From contig JAUIEJ010000001.1 of the NCBI GenBank assembly GCA_030428885.1, forward strand, positions 496,001-560,000: DNA of 64,000 bases, given 5' to 3'. This DNA comes from Gemmatimonadota bacterium. GTDB taxonomy: Bacteria; Gemmatimonadota; Gemmatimonadetes; Longimicrobiales; Gaopeijiaceae. Below, one piece after another: positions 16,057-24,586 of this stretch. The notes beneath the pieces are model-generated. The model made no database searches. It was not told the origin of the DNA and saw only the letters and a program-made list of their open reading frames with translations. Position numbers and translations under genes: made by a program. Within the stretch, counting starts at the first letter, position 1; the number at the start of each line of letters is the position of its first letter.

Positions 16057-19034
16057 CCGTCTCCCCCGAGGGTCGTGAAGGACTGCACGTTGGACAACGT
16101 CGTTCCCCACAGGTTCGACACCTCGGCCCGGACGTAGTAGGTCGTGACGTCGTCGGGCACGGTGAGCGTCAGGTTGACCGTCGTCTCGGTGGCGCCCGCC
16201 CCGGCGCTCAGGGGCGTGCCCGGGAGCACGAAGGAGGTGGCGAATCCGGCGTCGGTGGACACCCGGAACACCACCGTCGTGGCCGCCTGGAAGGGCGTGA
16301 CCCGGGCGGTGGCGTCACCGCTGACGATGCTGATGTTGGTGATGGGGTCGAGGGTCACGGCGGGCGCCAGGCCGAAGTAGGCCTGGGCCGGCGCGGACCA
16401 CGCCGAGCAACCGCCCAGGTTGCAGGCGCGCACACGGTACTGCACCAGGCCCGCAGGGGGTGCGGCGTCGGTGTACTGGACGACGTCACCCGCGACGGCG
16501 ATCACCGTCGGCGACCCCGAGCCCACGAGGAGTCGTTCCACTTCGAACCCGGTCTCGTCGGGGCTGTTGTCGGTCCAGTCGACCTGGAGTCCGGCGGCGC
16601 CCAGGGGCGTCACCGACGGGGCCGACGGTGCCGCGGGGGGCGGCGGCGGCGGAGCCGTGGTGAACGAGACGATGCCGCCCTGCTGCTGCCCTTGGGCGTT
16701 GGAGGCCACACCCCGCACGAAGTACTGGGTCGAGGGGACGAGCCCGCTCATGGCCACCACCACCTCACCTGCCGGATCGGTGCCGGCCACCACGGTGGAC
16801 GGTGACGTCGCGGCGCCGGTGAGGTTGGGATCGGTGCCTACCTGGAACTCCACGGTGGTGGCCGCTCCCCGGGGATCGACGAAGGCTCGCAGATCGGCGC
16901 CGTCGGGCAGGACGCCCTGGGGGGAGAGGGTGATGACCAGGGGACCGGGCACCACCGGCGCCACGTAGGTCAGCCAGGGGGAGAAGGGTGAGCACCCGGC
17001 CACGTTGCACGCCCGAACCCGGTACCGGAGGTCACCGGCCGGGGGGCCGAGGTCGATGAACGACGTCTGATCCGCGGCCGCGGTGAAGGCGGCCTGCTGG
17101 CCCGTGAGGACGGACTCGCGCTCGATCTCGAACCCGTCTTCGTCGGCGCTGGCGTCGTTCCAGCCGAGCCGCACGCTTCCGCCGCCGTTGTCGGAAGCCA
17201 TGAGACCGGTGGGGGTGGACGGGACGTTCAGGGTCTGGAACGAGAGGATGGCCCCCACGGCCTGGCCGCCGGCGTTCATGGCCACGGCGCGCACGTAGTA
17301 CGTGGCCCCGGGGAGTAGACCCGTGACGGGGGTGAAGACCGATCCCGCGAGCGTTCCGCTCACGGTGGAGACCGGCGACCGGTTCGGCTGGGCCAGGGCC
17401 GGATCCGTGTCGTACTCGAACTGCACGGAGGTGACGCGGCCCTTGGTGTCCACCACGGCCTCGAACACGGCGGATCCGAGGCCCGTGACCTGGGGCGGCC
17501 GGGTCGTGACCGCGGGACCGGGAATGCTGGGATCCCCGGGGGGCGGGGCGATGACCGGATCGGACCAGGCCGAGCACCCGTTGGCGTTGCACGCCCGCAC
17601 CCGGTAGGACTGGGTGCCGAAGGGAGGCATGGCATCGACGTAGGCGGTGATGTTGGGTCCCACCGAGCCGATCACCGAGGCGACGCCGTCGACCTGCCGC
17701 TCGATTTCGAAACGGGTTTCGTCGTCGCTGTTGTCGTCCCAGGCGAGGTGGATGCGCGACGTCAGATCCCGGCTCGCGGTGAGCCCGGAGGGGGCGTCGG
17801 GAGCCACCAGGGTGGTGAAGGTGAAGATGTCGCTCACCGTCCGGCCCAGGGCGTTCTCGGCGATGATGCGGAAGTAGTAGGTGGTCCCGTCCATGAGCTC
17901 CACGAGGGACCGCAGCACGGGCACGGGCCCTCCTGCGTCGGCCGGGACGGACGTGGGCGGGCTCAGGACGCCGTCGGAGAGGTCGGGCTGGACGCCGTAC
18001 TCGAACCAGACGGTGGTGGCGAGGCCCTTGGGATCCACCTGACCGACCACCGTGGCTCCGTTGGCGGTGACGCCCTGGCTCGACACGCCCCCGACGCCGG
18101 GGGCGGGATCGCGGACGGTGACCACGGCCAGGGCGCTGACCCCGTCGTGGATCGCCATGACGTCGGCCGAACCCAGACCCACGGCCGTCACGGCGCCATC
18201 GTCCGTCACCGTCACCACCGACGGGTCGGAGGACGTCCAGACCGAGGAACGGCCGGGAACGGGGTTCCCGGCGGCATCGAAGAGGAAGAGCTGGAGGGTG
18301 GAGGCCCCCCCGGGGGGGAGGGTCAGGGACGAGGGTACGAACTCGGCCGCCACCACCACGGCGTGGACCGGGGCGGGAACGGTGCGGACCGTGGCCTCGA
18401 AGCCGGCCTGCAGGGACCCCTCGCCGTCGGCGAGGGCCACGGCCTCGAACCCGCCGCCGTCCCGCTCCCGGACCGACAGCACGTCGGGCGTGAGGGACTG
18501 CCAGTTCACCGTGGCTCCGGGGATCGGGTCACCGGTGGCGAACACCACCTCGCCGTCCAGAGGCACGGCCTGGCCGAAGGTGTCGAACGACGGAATCGGA
18601 GGGAGGTCGAGGCCGGCCGCCACCGGGGTGAGGGCGACGGACACGTCGCTCTGACGGCCCGCCACGAGCTGGAATCGCGATTCCCCGACGAAGAGGTCGT
18701 CGGTGCCGCGCCGCACGTCGATCTCCAGGATGGCATCGGTGTCCCGCCCGGCGACGTCGACGTCGATGGGGACCTCCAGTGCCTCGCCGTCGGCGCTCAC
18801 CGACAGGGAGCGGTCGTACAGGACCCGGCCCGACCCCTCTTCCAGCACCCGCACGGAGAGGTTGTCGGCCTTGTCGAAGGCCGCCTGGGCCCCGTCGTCG
18901 ACCTGGAGGGCCCGGATGGCGACCCGGCTCCCCGCCGAGTCCGCGGCGGGATCGTGGAAGAACCCATCGGAACACGCGGCCATGCCCAGGCCGCACACCA
19001 CCACCCATCCACCCCGCGCGAGGGTGCGCATCAT
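16053..19034 (-). CDS. Giant FN3/Ig-like repeat surface lipoprotein
   Basis: This encodes 993 residues beginning with a lipoprotein signal (GMAAC lipobox near residue 21). The N-terminal domain (AFDKADNLSVRV...EIDVRRGTDDLFVG...FATGDPIPGATVNWQS) is paralogous to that of the shorter neighbour. BIG2 Ig-like units follow at about 235-310. Then come four copies of a roughly 100-residue module (VDPKGLATTVWFEYG, VDTKGRVTSVQFEYDTDP, VDPRGAATTVEFQVGTDP, TPFQAATTVVFRVSTD), interleaved with three FN3 domains, each with the signature D(D/A)(N/S)S(D/P)(D)ET/EDGFEIER and YRVRACNxxGCSxxS. Such proteins are usually surface adhesins or matrix components. Start and stop overlap both neighbours by 3-4 bases. 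Confidence 0.75.
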   Translation of the reverse strand: MMRTLARGGWVVVCGLGMAACSDGFFHDPAADSAGSRVAIRALQVDDGAQAAFDKADNLSVRVLEEGSGRVLYDRSLSVSADGEALEVPIDVDVAGRDTDAILEIDVRRGTDDLFVGESRFQLVAGRQSDVSVALTPVAAGLDLPPIPSFDTFGQAVPLDGEVVFATGDPIPGATVNWQSLTPDVLSVRERDGGGFEAVALADGEGSLQAGFEATVRTVPAPVHAVVVAAEFVPSSLTLPPGGASTLQLFLFDAAGNPVPGRSSVWTSSDPSVVTVTDDGAVTAVGLGSADVMAIHDGVSALAVVTVRDPAPGVGGVSSQGVTANGATVVGQVDPKGLATTVWFEYGVQPDLSDGVLSPPTSVPADAGGPVPVLRSLVELMDGTTYYFRIIAENALGRTVSDIFTFTTLVAPDAPSGLTASRDLTSRIHLAWDDNSDDETRFEIERQVDGVASVIGSVGPNITAYVDAMPPFGTQSYRVRACNANGCSAWSDPVIAPPPGDPSIPGPAVTTRPPQVTGLGSAVFEAVVDTKGRVTSVQFEYDTDPALAQPNRSPVSTVSGTLAGSVFTPVTGLLPGATYYVRAVAMNAGGQAVGAILSFQTLNVPSTPTGLMASDNGGGSVRLGWNDASADEDGFEIERESVLTGQQAAFTAAADQTSFIDLGPPAGDLRYRVRACNVAGCSPFSPWLTYVAPVVPGPLVITLSPQGVLPDGADLRAFVDPRGAATTVEFQVGTDPNLTGAATSPSTVVAGTDPAGEVVVAMSGLVPSTQYFVRGVASNAQGQQQGGIVSFTTAPPPPPPAAPSAPSVTPLGAAGLQVDWTDNSPDETGFEVERLLVGSGSPTVIAVAGDVVQYTDAAPPAGLVQYRVRACNLGGCSAWSAPAQAYFGLAPAVTLDPITNISIVSGDATARVTPFQAATTVVFRVSTDAGFATSFVLPGTPLSAGAGATETTVNLTLTVPDDVTTYYVRAEVSNLWGTTLSNVQSFTTLGGDG

Positions 19035-20131
19035 GGAGTGCCTCCGAATCGAAGCGCGAGACCGATCTCGACGCCGTTGAACCCCGTCTCGACGGCTTCC
19101 CGCACCTCGAGATTGCCCAGATGGGCGCGAACCGAGGGGACCCAGATGGTGGTGCCCACGGGCACCTCGGCGTCGAGTCCGATGCCGAGGTCGTAGCCCT
19201 GCTCCACCCCGTCGTCCCGGCGGAACAGTCGCCCTTCGATCCGGGGCTGGAGCAGAATCCCGCCCACGGGACTCCGCAGTCCGCCCCCGGCCAGGATCAG
19301 GTCCTGAGACGCCAGCGTACCGTCGTCGGACAGGAAGGTCCCGCGTTGCCGCGTGTGGAAGATCCCGTAGACGAGGCCGGTGGAGCGGGCGCCTACGGGG
19401 AATCCGAGGCTTCCCAGCAGCTCCAGGCGATTGCCGGAGCGGAAGAGATTGGCGTCGTCGGCCAGATCATCTTCGTGATGGTAGTAGCTGAACCGGAGCG
19501 TGCCCTTGGTGGCCGCGCCCAGGGTGCCGTCGAGGGCCGCCACGAGTCGGAGCACGTTGCCGGGACGGTAGGCGAAGGTCTCGGTCTCGAGCGGCGAGAA
19601 CTCCCGCCGCACGATGTAGGAGGCGGACAGTCCCACCCCCACCGAGCCCACGGCATGGGCCGTGGCCATGGAGAGGCCGGCGCCCCCGCCGGTGCCCCAG
19701 TTGGAGATGGCGAAGGGCAGCAGTTCCGATGCCACCGCCCCGGCCACCCGGGACTCGGAGAGGGACTGGGTCTCGACGCCCGTGGGGAGGAGCGCCACCG
19801 CCGACACGCTGGTGGCGCCGCCCCGACCGGCGAAGGTGAGGCTCACCTGGGTGTCGGTGAGTCCCTGGATCTCCAGCGTGCCCCGGGTGGGGTCTTCCAG
19901 TTCGCCCCGGGCCCAGGTTCCGGACACGCCCAGGGACACCCGGGACCCCAGGGCCGCCGTGCCGAAGAAGGGGAGCGCCGTGAGGGTGATGGACTCCACC
20001 GACGCCGCTTCCGGGTCGTCGAAGGAGTAGCGCTGGAGGAGTCCCCCCACGCCGAGTCCGGTGCTCTGGGAGGCTGCCGGGGAGGCCAGAGCGACCACGG
20101 CGACGACGGCGAGCCAGGCAGGGCGGTTCAT
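19031..20131 (-). CDS. Outer-membrane beta-barrel protein, operon partner of the FN3 lipoproteins
   Basis: The 366 residues begin with a signal peptide (WLAVVAVVALASPAASQ). The mature part is made almost entirely of alternating hydrophobic/polar strands with glycine-rich turns, ending in VEIGLALRFGGTP, a plausible barrel C-terminus. Segments such as GTLRFSYYHHEDDLADD and LVYGIFHTRQRGTFL look like long strand pairs. It resembles putative outer-membrane transporters of unknown substrate. ATGA overlaps on both sides tie it to the CsgG-like gene upstream and the giant lipoprotein downstream. Confidence 0.65.
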   Translation of the reverse strand: MNRPAWLAVVAVVALASPAASQSTGLGVGGLLQRYSFDDPEAASVESITLTALPFFGTAALGSRVSLGVSGTWARGELEDPTRGTLEIQGLTDTQVSLTFAGRGGATSVSAVALLPTGVETQSLSESRVAGAVASELLPFAISNWGTGGGAGLSMATAHAVGSVGVGLSASYIVRREFSPLETETFAYRPGNVLRLVAALDGTLGAATKGTLRFSYYHHEDDLADDANLFRSGNRLELLGSLGFPVGARSTGLVYGIFHTRQRGTFLSDDGTLASQDLILAGGGLRSPVGGILLQPRIEGRLFRRDDGVEQGYDLGIGLDAEVPVGTTIWVPSVRAHLGNLEVREAVETGFNGVEIGLALRFGGTP

Positions 20132-21432
20132 GAGCCGCCTCCGGGCCGGGGAATACGAATGAGGATGGAGCCGGACTGGGGTCCGATCTTCTCGCCGGGG
20201 CCGAGTTCCTCGAAGGGATCCCGGCCACCCACGTCGGGGATGATCCGTTCGATGGGGAGGTACGTGCCCCGGCGGTCCAGCCAGAGTTCCCAGGGGGACG
20301 GACGGAGGAGGTCGCCGCCCAGGGCCGCGACCTCGTCGGGATCGTCCTGTTCGGCTTCTTCCAGGTCGGTGGCTTCCTGGAGGGCCGTAGCCGCGTCCTC
20401 GAACTCGGGGTCGAGGCTCACCGCTTCCTCGAAGGCGAGGCGCGCGTCGGTGTATCGGCCTTCGTCCTGGGCCTCGAGGCCGGTGCCGAAGGCCAGGAGC
20501 GCCTGGAGGTTTTCGGTGCGCCGGCGTCCCACCTGCTCGCGCTCCGCAGCCGTGAGCTGGATGCCCATGGCGTCGAAGAGGCCCAGGGCCAGCGCGCCTT
20601 CCGCTTCGAAGAACCGATCCAGCGCTTCATCCACCTCCACCGGCGTGGGCGCGGCTTCGGGCGCCGCCGTCTCCAGGAGAGCCGCCGACAGGAGCAGTCG
20701 GGCGGCATCGCCGCCGACCTGGCCCTGGGCGACCCGCTCGGCCCCCAGCATGCGGCCTCCCCGGACGCCGGTGGCCGGGTCGACGTAGCCGGCGTCGGTG
20801 CGGGCGATCTCGTCGGCCAGGAGCTGGACTTCCACCCGCTCCAGGACGTCGATCCGCCCCGTGGCGGCCATGTCCGTGGCGAGCATGTGGGACAGGGCCC
20901 GGCTCAGGGAGCCCAGGGTGGCGTCCGATCCGACGAACGAGAAGGGGAAGATGGCCAGGGTCCCCTGGGTCGGTGCCCCCTGGGCCACGGCTGCTTCCTG
21001 GGCCAGAGCCTCGCGCACGCGCGATTCGACCAGTTGACGTCGCAGCCAGGTGATGCGCTTCTCGGCCTCCCGGGCCAGGGGCTGGGATCCGTCCACCGCC
21101 AGAAACCGCTCGTAGGCCGCGATGGCCTCGGCATACTGCCCGTCTTCTTCGAGGAGCGCCGCCCGCATGTGCAGGCTGGCGGGGTGGGTCGGAGACGAGG
21201 CCAGGGCACGGTCCACGACCTGGGACGCTTCGGCCGTCTCGCCTCCCGCCCGCAACGATGCGGCGAGACGCCAGGACAGATCGGGGTTGTCTGCGTCGGT
21301 CGCCAGGGCCATGCGGAGTTGTCCCGCGGCCTCCGGGGGGGGCGCGATCACGCCGCTCGGTTGGGTAGCACAACCGGCGAGGAGCGCGCCGAACACGAGA
21401 CCGGTGAAACACCGGCCGTTGATGAGCGGCAT
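20128..21432 (-). CDS. TPR lipoprotein with CsgG-like domain
   Basis: The protein has 434 residues. The lipobox LLAGC is at about residue 19. TPR helices follow (PDLSWRLAASLRAGG, PASLHMRAALLEEDGQYAEAIAAYERFL), then a CsgG/FlgO-type core (TLAIFPFSFVGSDATLGSLSRALSHMLATDMA...IDVLERVEVQLLADEIA...GRMLGAERVAQGQV), another TPR pair near 330-370, and a proline-rich tail. CsgG proteins form outer-membrane lipoprotein channels or accessory rings for curli and flagella. It is first in a four-gene operon with a barrel and two giant lipoproteins, so a role in building or exporting a surface structure is plausible. The upstream promoter supports the start at 21432. Confidence 0.75.
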   Translation of the reverse strand: MPLINGRCFTGLVFGALLAGCATQPSGVIAPPPEAAGQLRMALATDADNPDLSWRLAASLRAGGETAEASQVVDRALASSPTHPASLHMRAALLEEDGQYAEAIAAYERFLAVDGSQPLAREAEKRITWLRRQLVESRVREALAQEAAVAQGAPTQGTLAIFPFSFVGSDATLGSLSRALSHMLATDMAATGRIDVLERVEVQLLADEIARTDAGYVDPATGVRGGRMLGAERVAQGQVGGDAARLLLSAALLETAAPEAAPTPVEVDEALDRFFEAEGALALGLFDAMGIQLTAAEREQVGRRRTENLQALLAFGTGLEAQDEGRYTDARLAFEEAVSLDPEFEDAATALQEATDLEEAEQDDPDEVAALGGDLLRPSPWELWLDRRGTYLPIERIIPDVGGRDPFEELGPGEKIGPQSGSILIRIPRPGGGS

Positions 21433-21474
21433 GGGCGGGTCTGTACGAGGGGGGGCGGGGGGCATGGGGGCTCG

Positions 21475-21504
21475 AAGATAGGGGCGGCTCTCTCAGGGGG
21501 GCAA
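21475..21504 (-). promoter_or_regulatory. Candidate promoter of the CsgG/barrel/FN3-lipoprotein operon
   Basis: On the minus strand, TTGCCC (21504-21499) and TATCTT (21480-21475) are 18 bases apart, placing the transcript start near 21468, upstream of the ATG at 21432. The -35 box lies inside the inverted repeat at 21500-21519. Confidence 0.45.
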
Positions 21505-21519
21505 TGATGCGGTATTGCC
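21500..21519. promoter_or_regulatory. Inverted repeat between the two divergent CsgG-like genes
   Basis: GGCAAT and ATTGCC form perfect 6-base arms around 8 bases. The repeat overlaps the -35 of the minus-strand promoter and sits 79 bases before the plus-strand start, so one factor bound here could control both directions. No regulator is encoded adjacent. Confidence 0.4.
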
Positions 21520-21597
21520 ACAGCCGGGGGACCTGCTGAATGCTTAGGGGTAGGAGGTTGGACCCCATCCCGTCACCCCGCTCCTTCGGGAGGCCCC

Positions 21598-22311
21598 ATG
21601 CACCGTCGCCTGGTCCCCCTGCTCGCCCTTCTGACGGTGTTCGCCCTTCCCGGGGGCGCCGCCGGCCAGGATGAACAAGACCTTCGCCCCGGCATCGCGG
21701 TGATGCGGTTCGACAACGCGGGATCCCACGGGGGCGATGCGGAGGAAGGAGACTTCGAGGCCCTGGAAGTGGGACTCCAGGTCATGCTCGCCACCGAGTT
21801 GTCCCAGAATCCCGCCCTTCGGATCGTGGAGCGGAGCGCGGTGGAGAGCCTTCTCGATGAGCAGGAGCTCGGGACCGAGGGTCGGGTCGAGCCGGCGACC
21901 GCCGCCGAGATCGGCCGCCTCGTGGGGGCCCGCTACATGGTGATGGGGAGCTTCGTCGACGTCTTCAGTCAGGTGCGCATGGACGCCCGGATCGTGGACG
22001 TGGAGACGGGCGAGCTGGTCCGGGCCCGGGGTGTGCAGGACCGGCGGGAGCAGATCTACGACATCCTCATCGAGCTGGCCGACGCCATCACGGAGGGCCT
22101 GGAACTGCCCAGCCTTCCCGAGGACGTGGCGGCTCAGCGCCAGGAGCAGGAGTCGCCGCCGATCCCGGCCGTGATCCTCTACTCCCGGGCGATCCGAGCG
22201 GAGGACGCCGGGCGCACCGACGAGGCCCGGGAACTCCTGGAGCGGGTCACCACCGACTGGCCCGACTTCACCCAGGCCCGGGAGCGCCTGGAGCAGTTGC
22301 CTACGGGGTGA
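21598..22311 (+). CDS. Secreted CsgG/FlgO-like protein
   Basis: The 237 residues begin with a signal peptide (PLLALLTVFALPGGAAGQ) and no lipobox. The CsgG-like core is IAVMRFDNAG...LQVMLATELSQNPALRIVERSAVESLLDEQEL...GRLVGARYMVMGSFVDVFSQVRMDARIVDVETGELV. A C-terminal TPR-like pair follows (LYSRAIRAEDAGRTDEARELLERV). It is divergent from the lipoprotein CsgG homologue at 20128 and convergent, 5 bases apart, with the FHA/protease gene. It probably works in the periplasm with the CsgG-type lipoprotein, as auxiliary factors do in other CsgG systems; this is inference. Confidence 0.75.
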   Translation: MHRRLVPLLALLTVFALPGGAAGQDEQDLRPGIAVMRFDNAGSHGGDAEEGDFEALEVGLQVMLATELSQNPALRIVERSAVESLLDEQELGTEGRVEPATAAEIGRLVGARYMVMGSFVDVFSQVRMDARIVDVETGELVRARGVQDRREQIYDILIELADAITEGLELPSLPEDVAAQRQEQESPPIPAVILYSRAIRAEDAGRTDEARELLERVTTDWPDFTQARERLEQLPTG

Positions 22312-22316
22312 GGCGG

Positions 22317-23663
22317 TCAGTCCCGCAGGAAGGCGGCGATCCGGAAGCCGGGAACGGCCACGAGACGACGGTCTCCCGGGGCTGAGGACGCCCCCACCAG
22401 GACCCCCATCACCCGGCCGTCTTCGCCCACCACCGGGCTGCCGCTGGCCCCGGCGGCGCCCCATCCTTCCAGGGTGAGCCAGTCGTCCTGAAGGCCCGCC
22501 ACGGCGCCCGCCATGGCCACGGCCCGGGGCGGCGGGCCGTCGGCAGGGGCCGGGGTCGCCCCCGGGAAGCCCACCAGGAGCACCGGAGTGCCCACCGCCA
22601 GGGTGTCGGGACGGGGATTGATGCCGGCGATGCTCCGGTTGGCCCCCACGAGTCGCCGGGCCTGGAGAAGCGCCAGGTCGACCTCGTCGGAGGCCCGAAT
22701 CAACTCGGCGGGCCAGGTCTGGGTGCTTCCCGAGAATTGGACGCCGATGCGCACCGCCCTCTCGCCTCCGTCGGGATCCGACACGGCGTGGCGGTTGGTG
22801 AGGATCCGACCGTCGGTGGACACGGCAAACCCGGTGGAGATGGTGCGTCGGCCGTCTGCGAACTCGGCGTATACCATGACCACGGCGGGCCGGATGGCAG
22901 CCAGCAGTCCCACGGCATCGAGGTCCGCGGCGCGGCGCTGCCCCGACACGGTGGCCGTGGCGGCGTCGATCTGGGCGCGCAGGCGGGCGAGTTCCACCGG
23001 ATCGGGGCGGCCCGAGCGGGCCATGGCCTCGAGTTCGGACTGGAGTTCCCGCACCCGGGACTCGGACGCCGAGAGGGCGTCGGCGAGGCCGTCGATCTCG
23101 CCCTCCAGGGCAGCCACCGCCTGGCGTCCCGCGGCCAGGGCGCTGTCGGTGCGAGCCACCAGGGCCGCCCGCTCCTGCTCCCACGCCTCCATGGCCGACG
23201 CCCGGCCAAGGGTCGACAGGGTCACGGCGGCCACGGCCCCCACCACCACCACGGCCAGGAGAGCCATGAGGACGTGGTTGCGCCGGGCGAGACCCCGGGC
23301 GGCGTCGTCGGGGGGCGGGGCGTGGGGGCCGGCCACCACCTCCACCTCGGGGCCCTCCCATCCGAACCGGATGCGCTGACCGACCCGGACCCGGACCGGC
23401 GCCTCCACCCGGGCCCCGTCGACCCAGGTGCCGTTGCGGCTTCCGAGATCGCTGATCCACCACTCGCTTCCCCTGCGCTCGAAGCGGGCGTGGAGGGCCG
23501 ACACGTGGAGGTCGGTGCCGGGATCGAAGCGCAGTCCCGTGCTCTCGGCCCGTCCCACGTCCACCCGGGCCTCGGGGAACCGTCGCATCTCGCCGGCCCG
23601 CCCGCCGGTCCAGATCCGCAGGTGGAGGGCCGGCGCCGACGAGTCCGGGGTCCCGCCGCTCAG
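22317..23663 (-). CDS. FHA domain, membrane anchor, coiled coil and trypsin-like protease fusion
   Basis: The 448 residues contain, in order, an FHA phosphothreonine-binding domain (about 13-110: LHLRIW, VDVGRAESTG, SALHARF, DLGSRNGTWVDG), a transmembrane helix (VLMALLAVVVVGAVAAVTL), a coiled coil of about 90 residues, and a trypsin/HtrA-like protease domain. The protease has His in ILTNRHAVSD, Asp in EVDLALL and Ser in GASGSPVVG. FHA proteins of T6SS loci bind threonines phosphorylated by PpkA; a fused protease is unusual. The first ATG (23588) would cut off the first FHA strand, so I place the start at CTG 23663. That codon overlaps the phosphatase stop (CTGA) and follows GGAGG by 4 bases. 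Confidence 0.78.
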   Translation of the reverse strand: MSGGTPDSSAPALHLRIWTGGRAGEMRRFPEARVDVGRAESTGLRFDPGTDLHVSALHARFERRGSEWWISDLGSRNGTWVDGARVEAPVRVRVGQRIRFGWEGPEVEVVAGPHAPPPDDAARGLARRNHVLMALLAVVVVGAVAAVTLSTLGRASAMEAWEQERAALVARTDSALAAGRQAVAALEGEIDGLADALSASESRVRELQSELEAMARSGRPDPVELARLRAQIDAATATVSGQRRAADLDAVGLLAAIRPAVVMVYAEFADGRRTISTGFAVSTDGRILTNRHAVSDPDGGERAVRIGVQFSGSTQTWPAELIRASDEVDLALLQARRLVGANRSIAGINPRPDTLAVGTPVLLVGFPGATPAPADGPPPRAVAMAGAVAGLQDDWLTLEGWGAAGASGSPVVGEDGRVMGVLVGASSAPGDRRLVAVPGFRIAAFLRD

Positions 23664-24586
23664 AAGTCCTCCATGGACAGCAACTGGCGCCCCACCACCT
23701 CACCCGAGACCGGGGGTGGGAGGGCGTCGCCGTCGAAGCGGGCCAGGATCACGGTGATGTTGTCCGGGCCGCCTCGGGCGTTGGCCCATTCCACCAGTTC
23801 GGTGCCCGCCGCCGCCAGCGAGGTACGATGGGCCAGGGCCCGACGGATCTCGGTGTCTTCGACCTCTCCCGACAGGCCGTCGGAGCAGAGCAGCACCACG
23901 TCGCCCCGACGCAGGGGCTGGTGGGTGAGTTCGACGTCCACCGCGGGGGCGCTTCCCAGGGCCTGGAGGATCAGGTTCGCCCGGCGGTCGGTCCGGGCCT
24001 CGGTGGCGTCCAGTGCCCCCGATTCCTGGAGCATCTGGACCACCGACTGATCCCGGGTGAGCTGGGTGAGGACGTCCTCCCGGAAGAGGTACGCCCGGGA
24101 GTCGCCCACCTGACCGAGGATCAGGTGGCTGTCCAGGACCCCCACGGCGGTGGCCGTGGTGCCCATGCCCCCCAACTCCGCCTCCCGCTGGGCCCGGGAG
24201 TGGATCAGGGTGTTGGCCTGCTCCAGGGCGGCCGCCAGGTGCTGGGCGAAGGTCTTGGGCACCAGGCGCCGCTCGTCCCCCCACTGGGTGCTCATGATCC
24301 CGTGGACCACCCGAGTGGCGATGCCGCTGGCGGTGGCTCCCCCGGCCGCTCCCCCCATGCCGTCGGCCACCAGGAGCAGGGCGCCCCGGGGGCCCACCTC
24401 GAAGCTTTCGGGGCCGTGCAGCCCCGCCCGATCGTCGCCCCCGTAGAGGAGGGGACCGTCGGGATTGCGGCCGTCCAGGCTCGCCACCAGGAACTGGTCC
24501 TGGTTTTCGGTGCGCTTCCGCCCGGGGTCGGTGACGGCCAGGACTTCGATGCGGAGGGATCGGCCCGGGAGCAGGTCGCCGTTCAC
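23660..24586 (-). CDS. PP2C-family Ser/Thr phosphatase (PppA/Stp type)
   Basis: This encodes 308 residues from the GTG of a GTGA overlap with the kinase. The metal-binding PP2C motifs are all present: KRTENQDQFLV, LLVADGMGGAAGG, GMGTTATAVGVL, GQVGDSRAYL, LLCSDGLSGEVED and GGPDNITVIL. It dephosphorylates Ser/Thr residues and would oppose the adjacent kinase. In characterised T6SSs the PppA phosphatase switches off the system by removing the phosphate on the FHA partner. The kinase, phosphatase and FHA genes are translationally coupled in that order. Confidence 0.9.
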   Translation of the reverse strand: MNGDLLPGRSLRIEVLAVTDPGRKRTENQDQFLVASLDGRNPDGPLLYGGDDRAGLHGPESFEVGPRGALLLVADGMGGAAGGATASGIATRVVHGIMSTQWGDERRLVPKTFAQHLAAALEQANTLIHSRAQREAELGGMGTTATAVGVLDSHLILGQVGDSRAYLFREDVLTQLTRDQSVVQMLQESGALDATEARTDRRANLILQALGSAPAVDVELTHQPLRRGDVVLLCSDGLSGEVEDTEIRRALAHRTSLAAAGTELVEWANARGGPDNITVILARFDGDALPPPVSGEVVGRQLLSMEDF

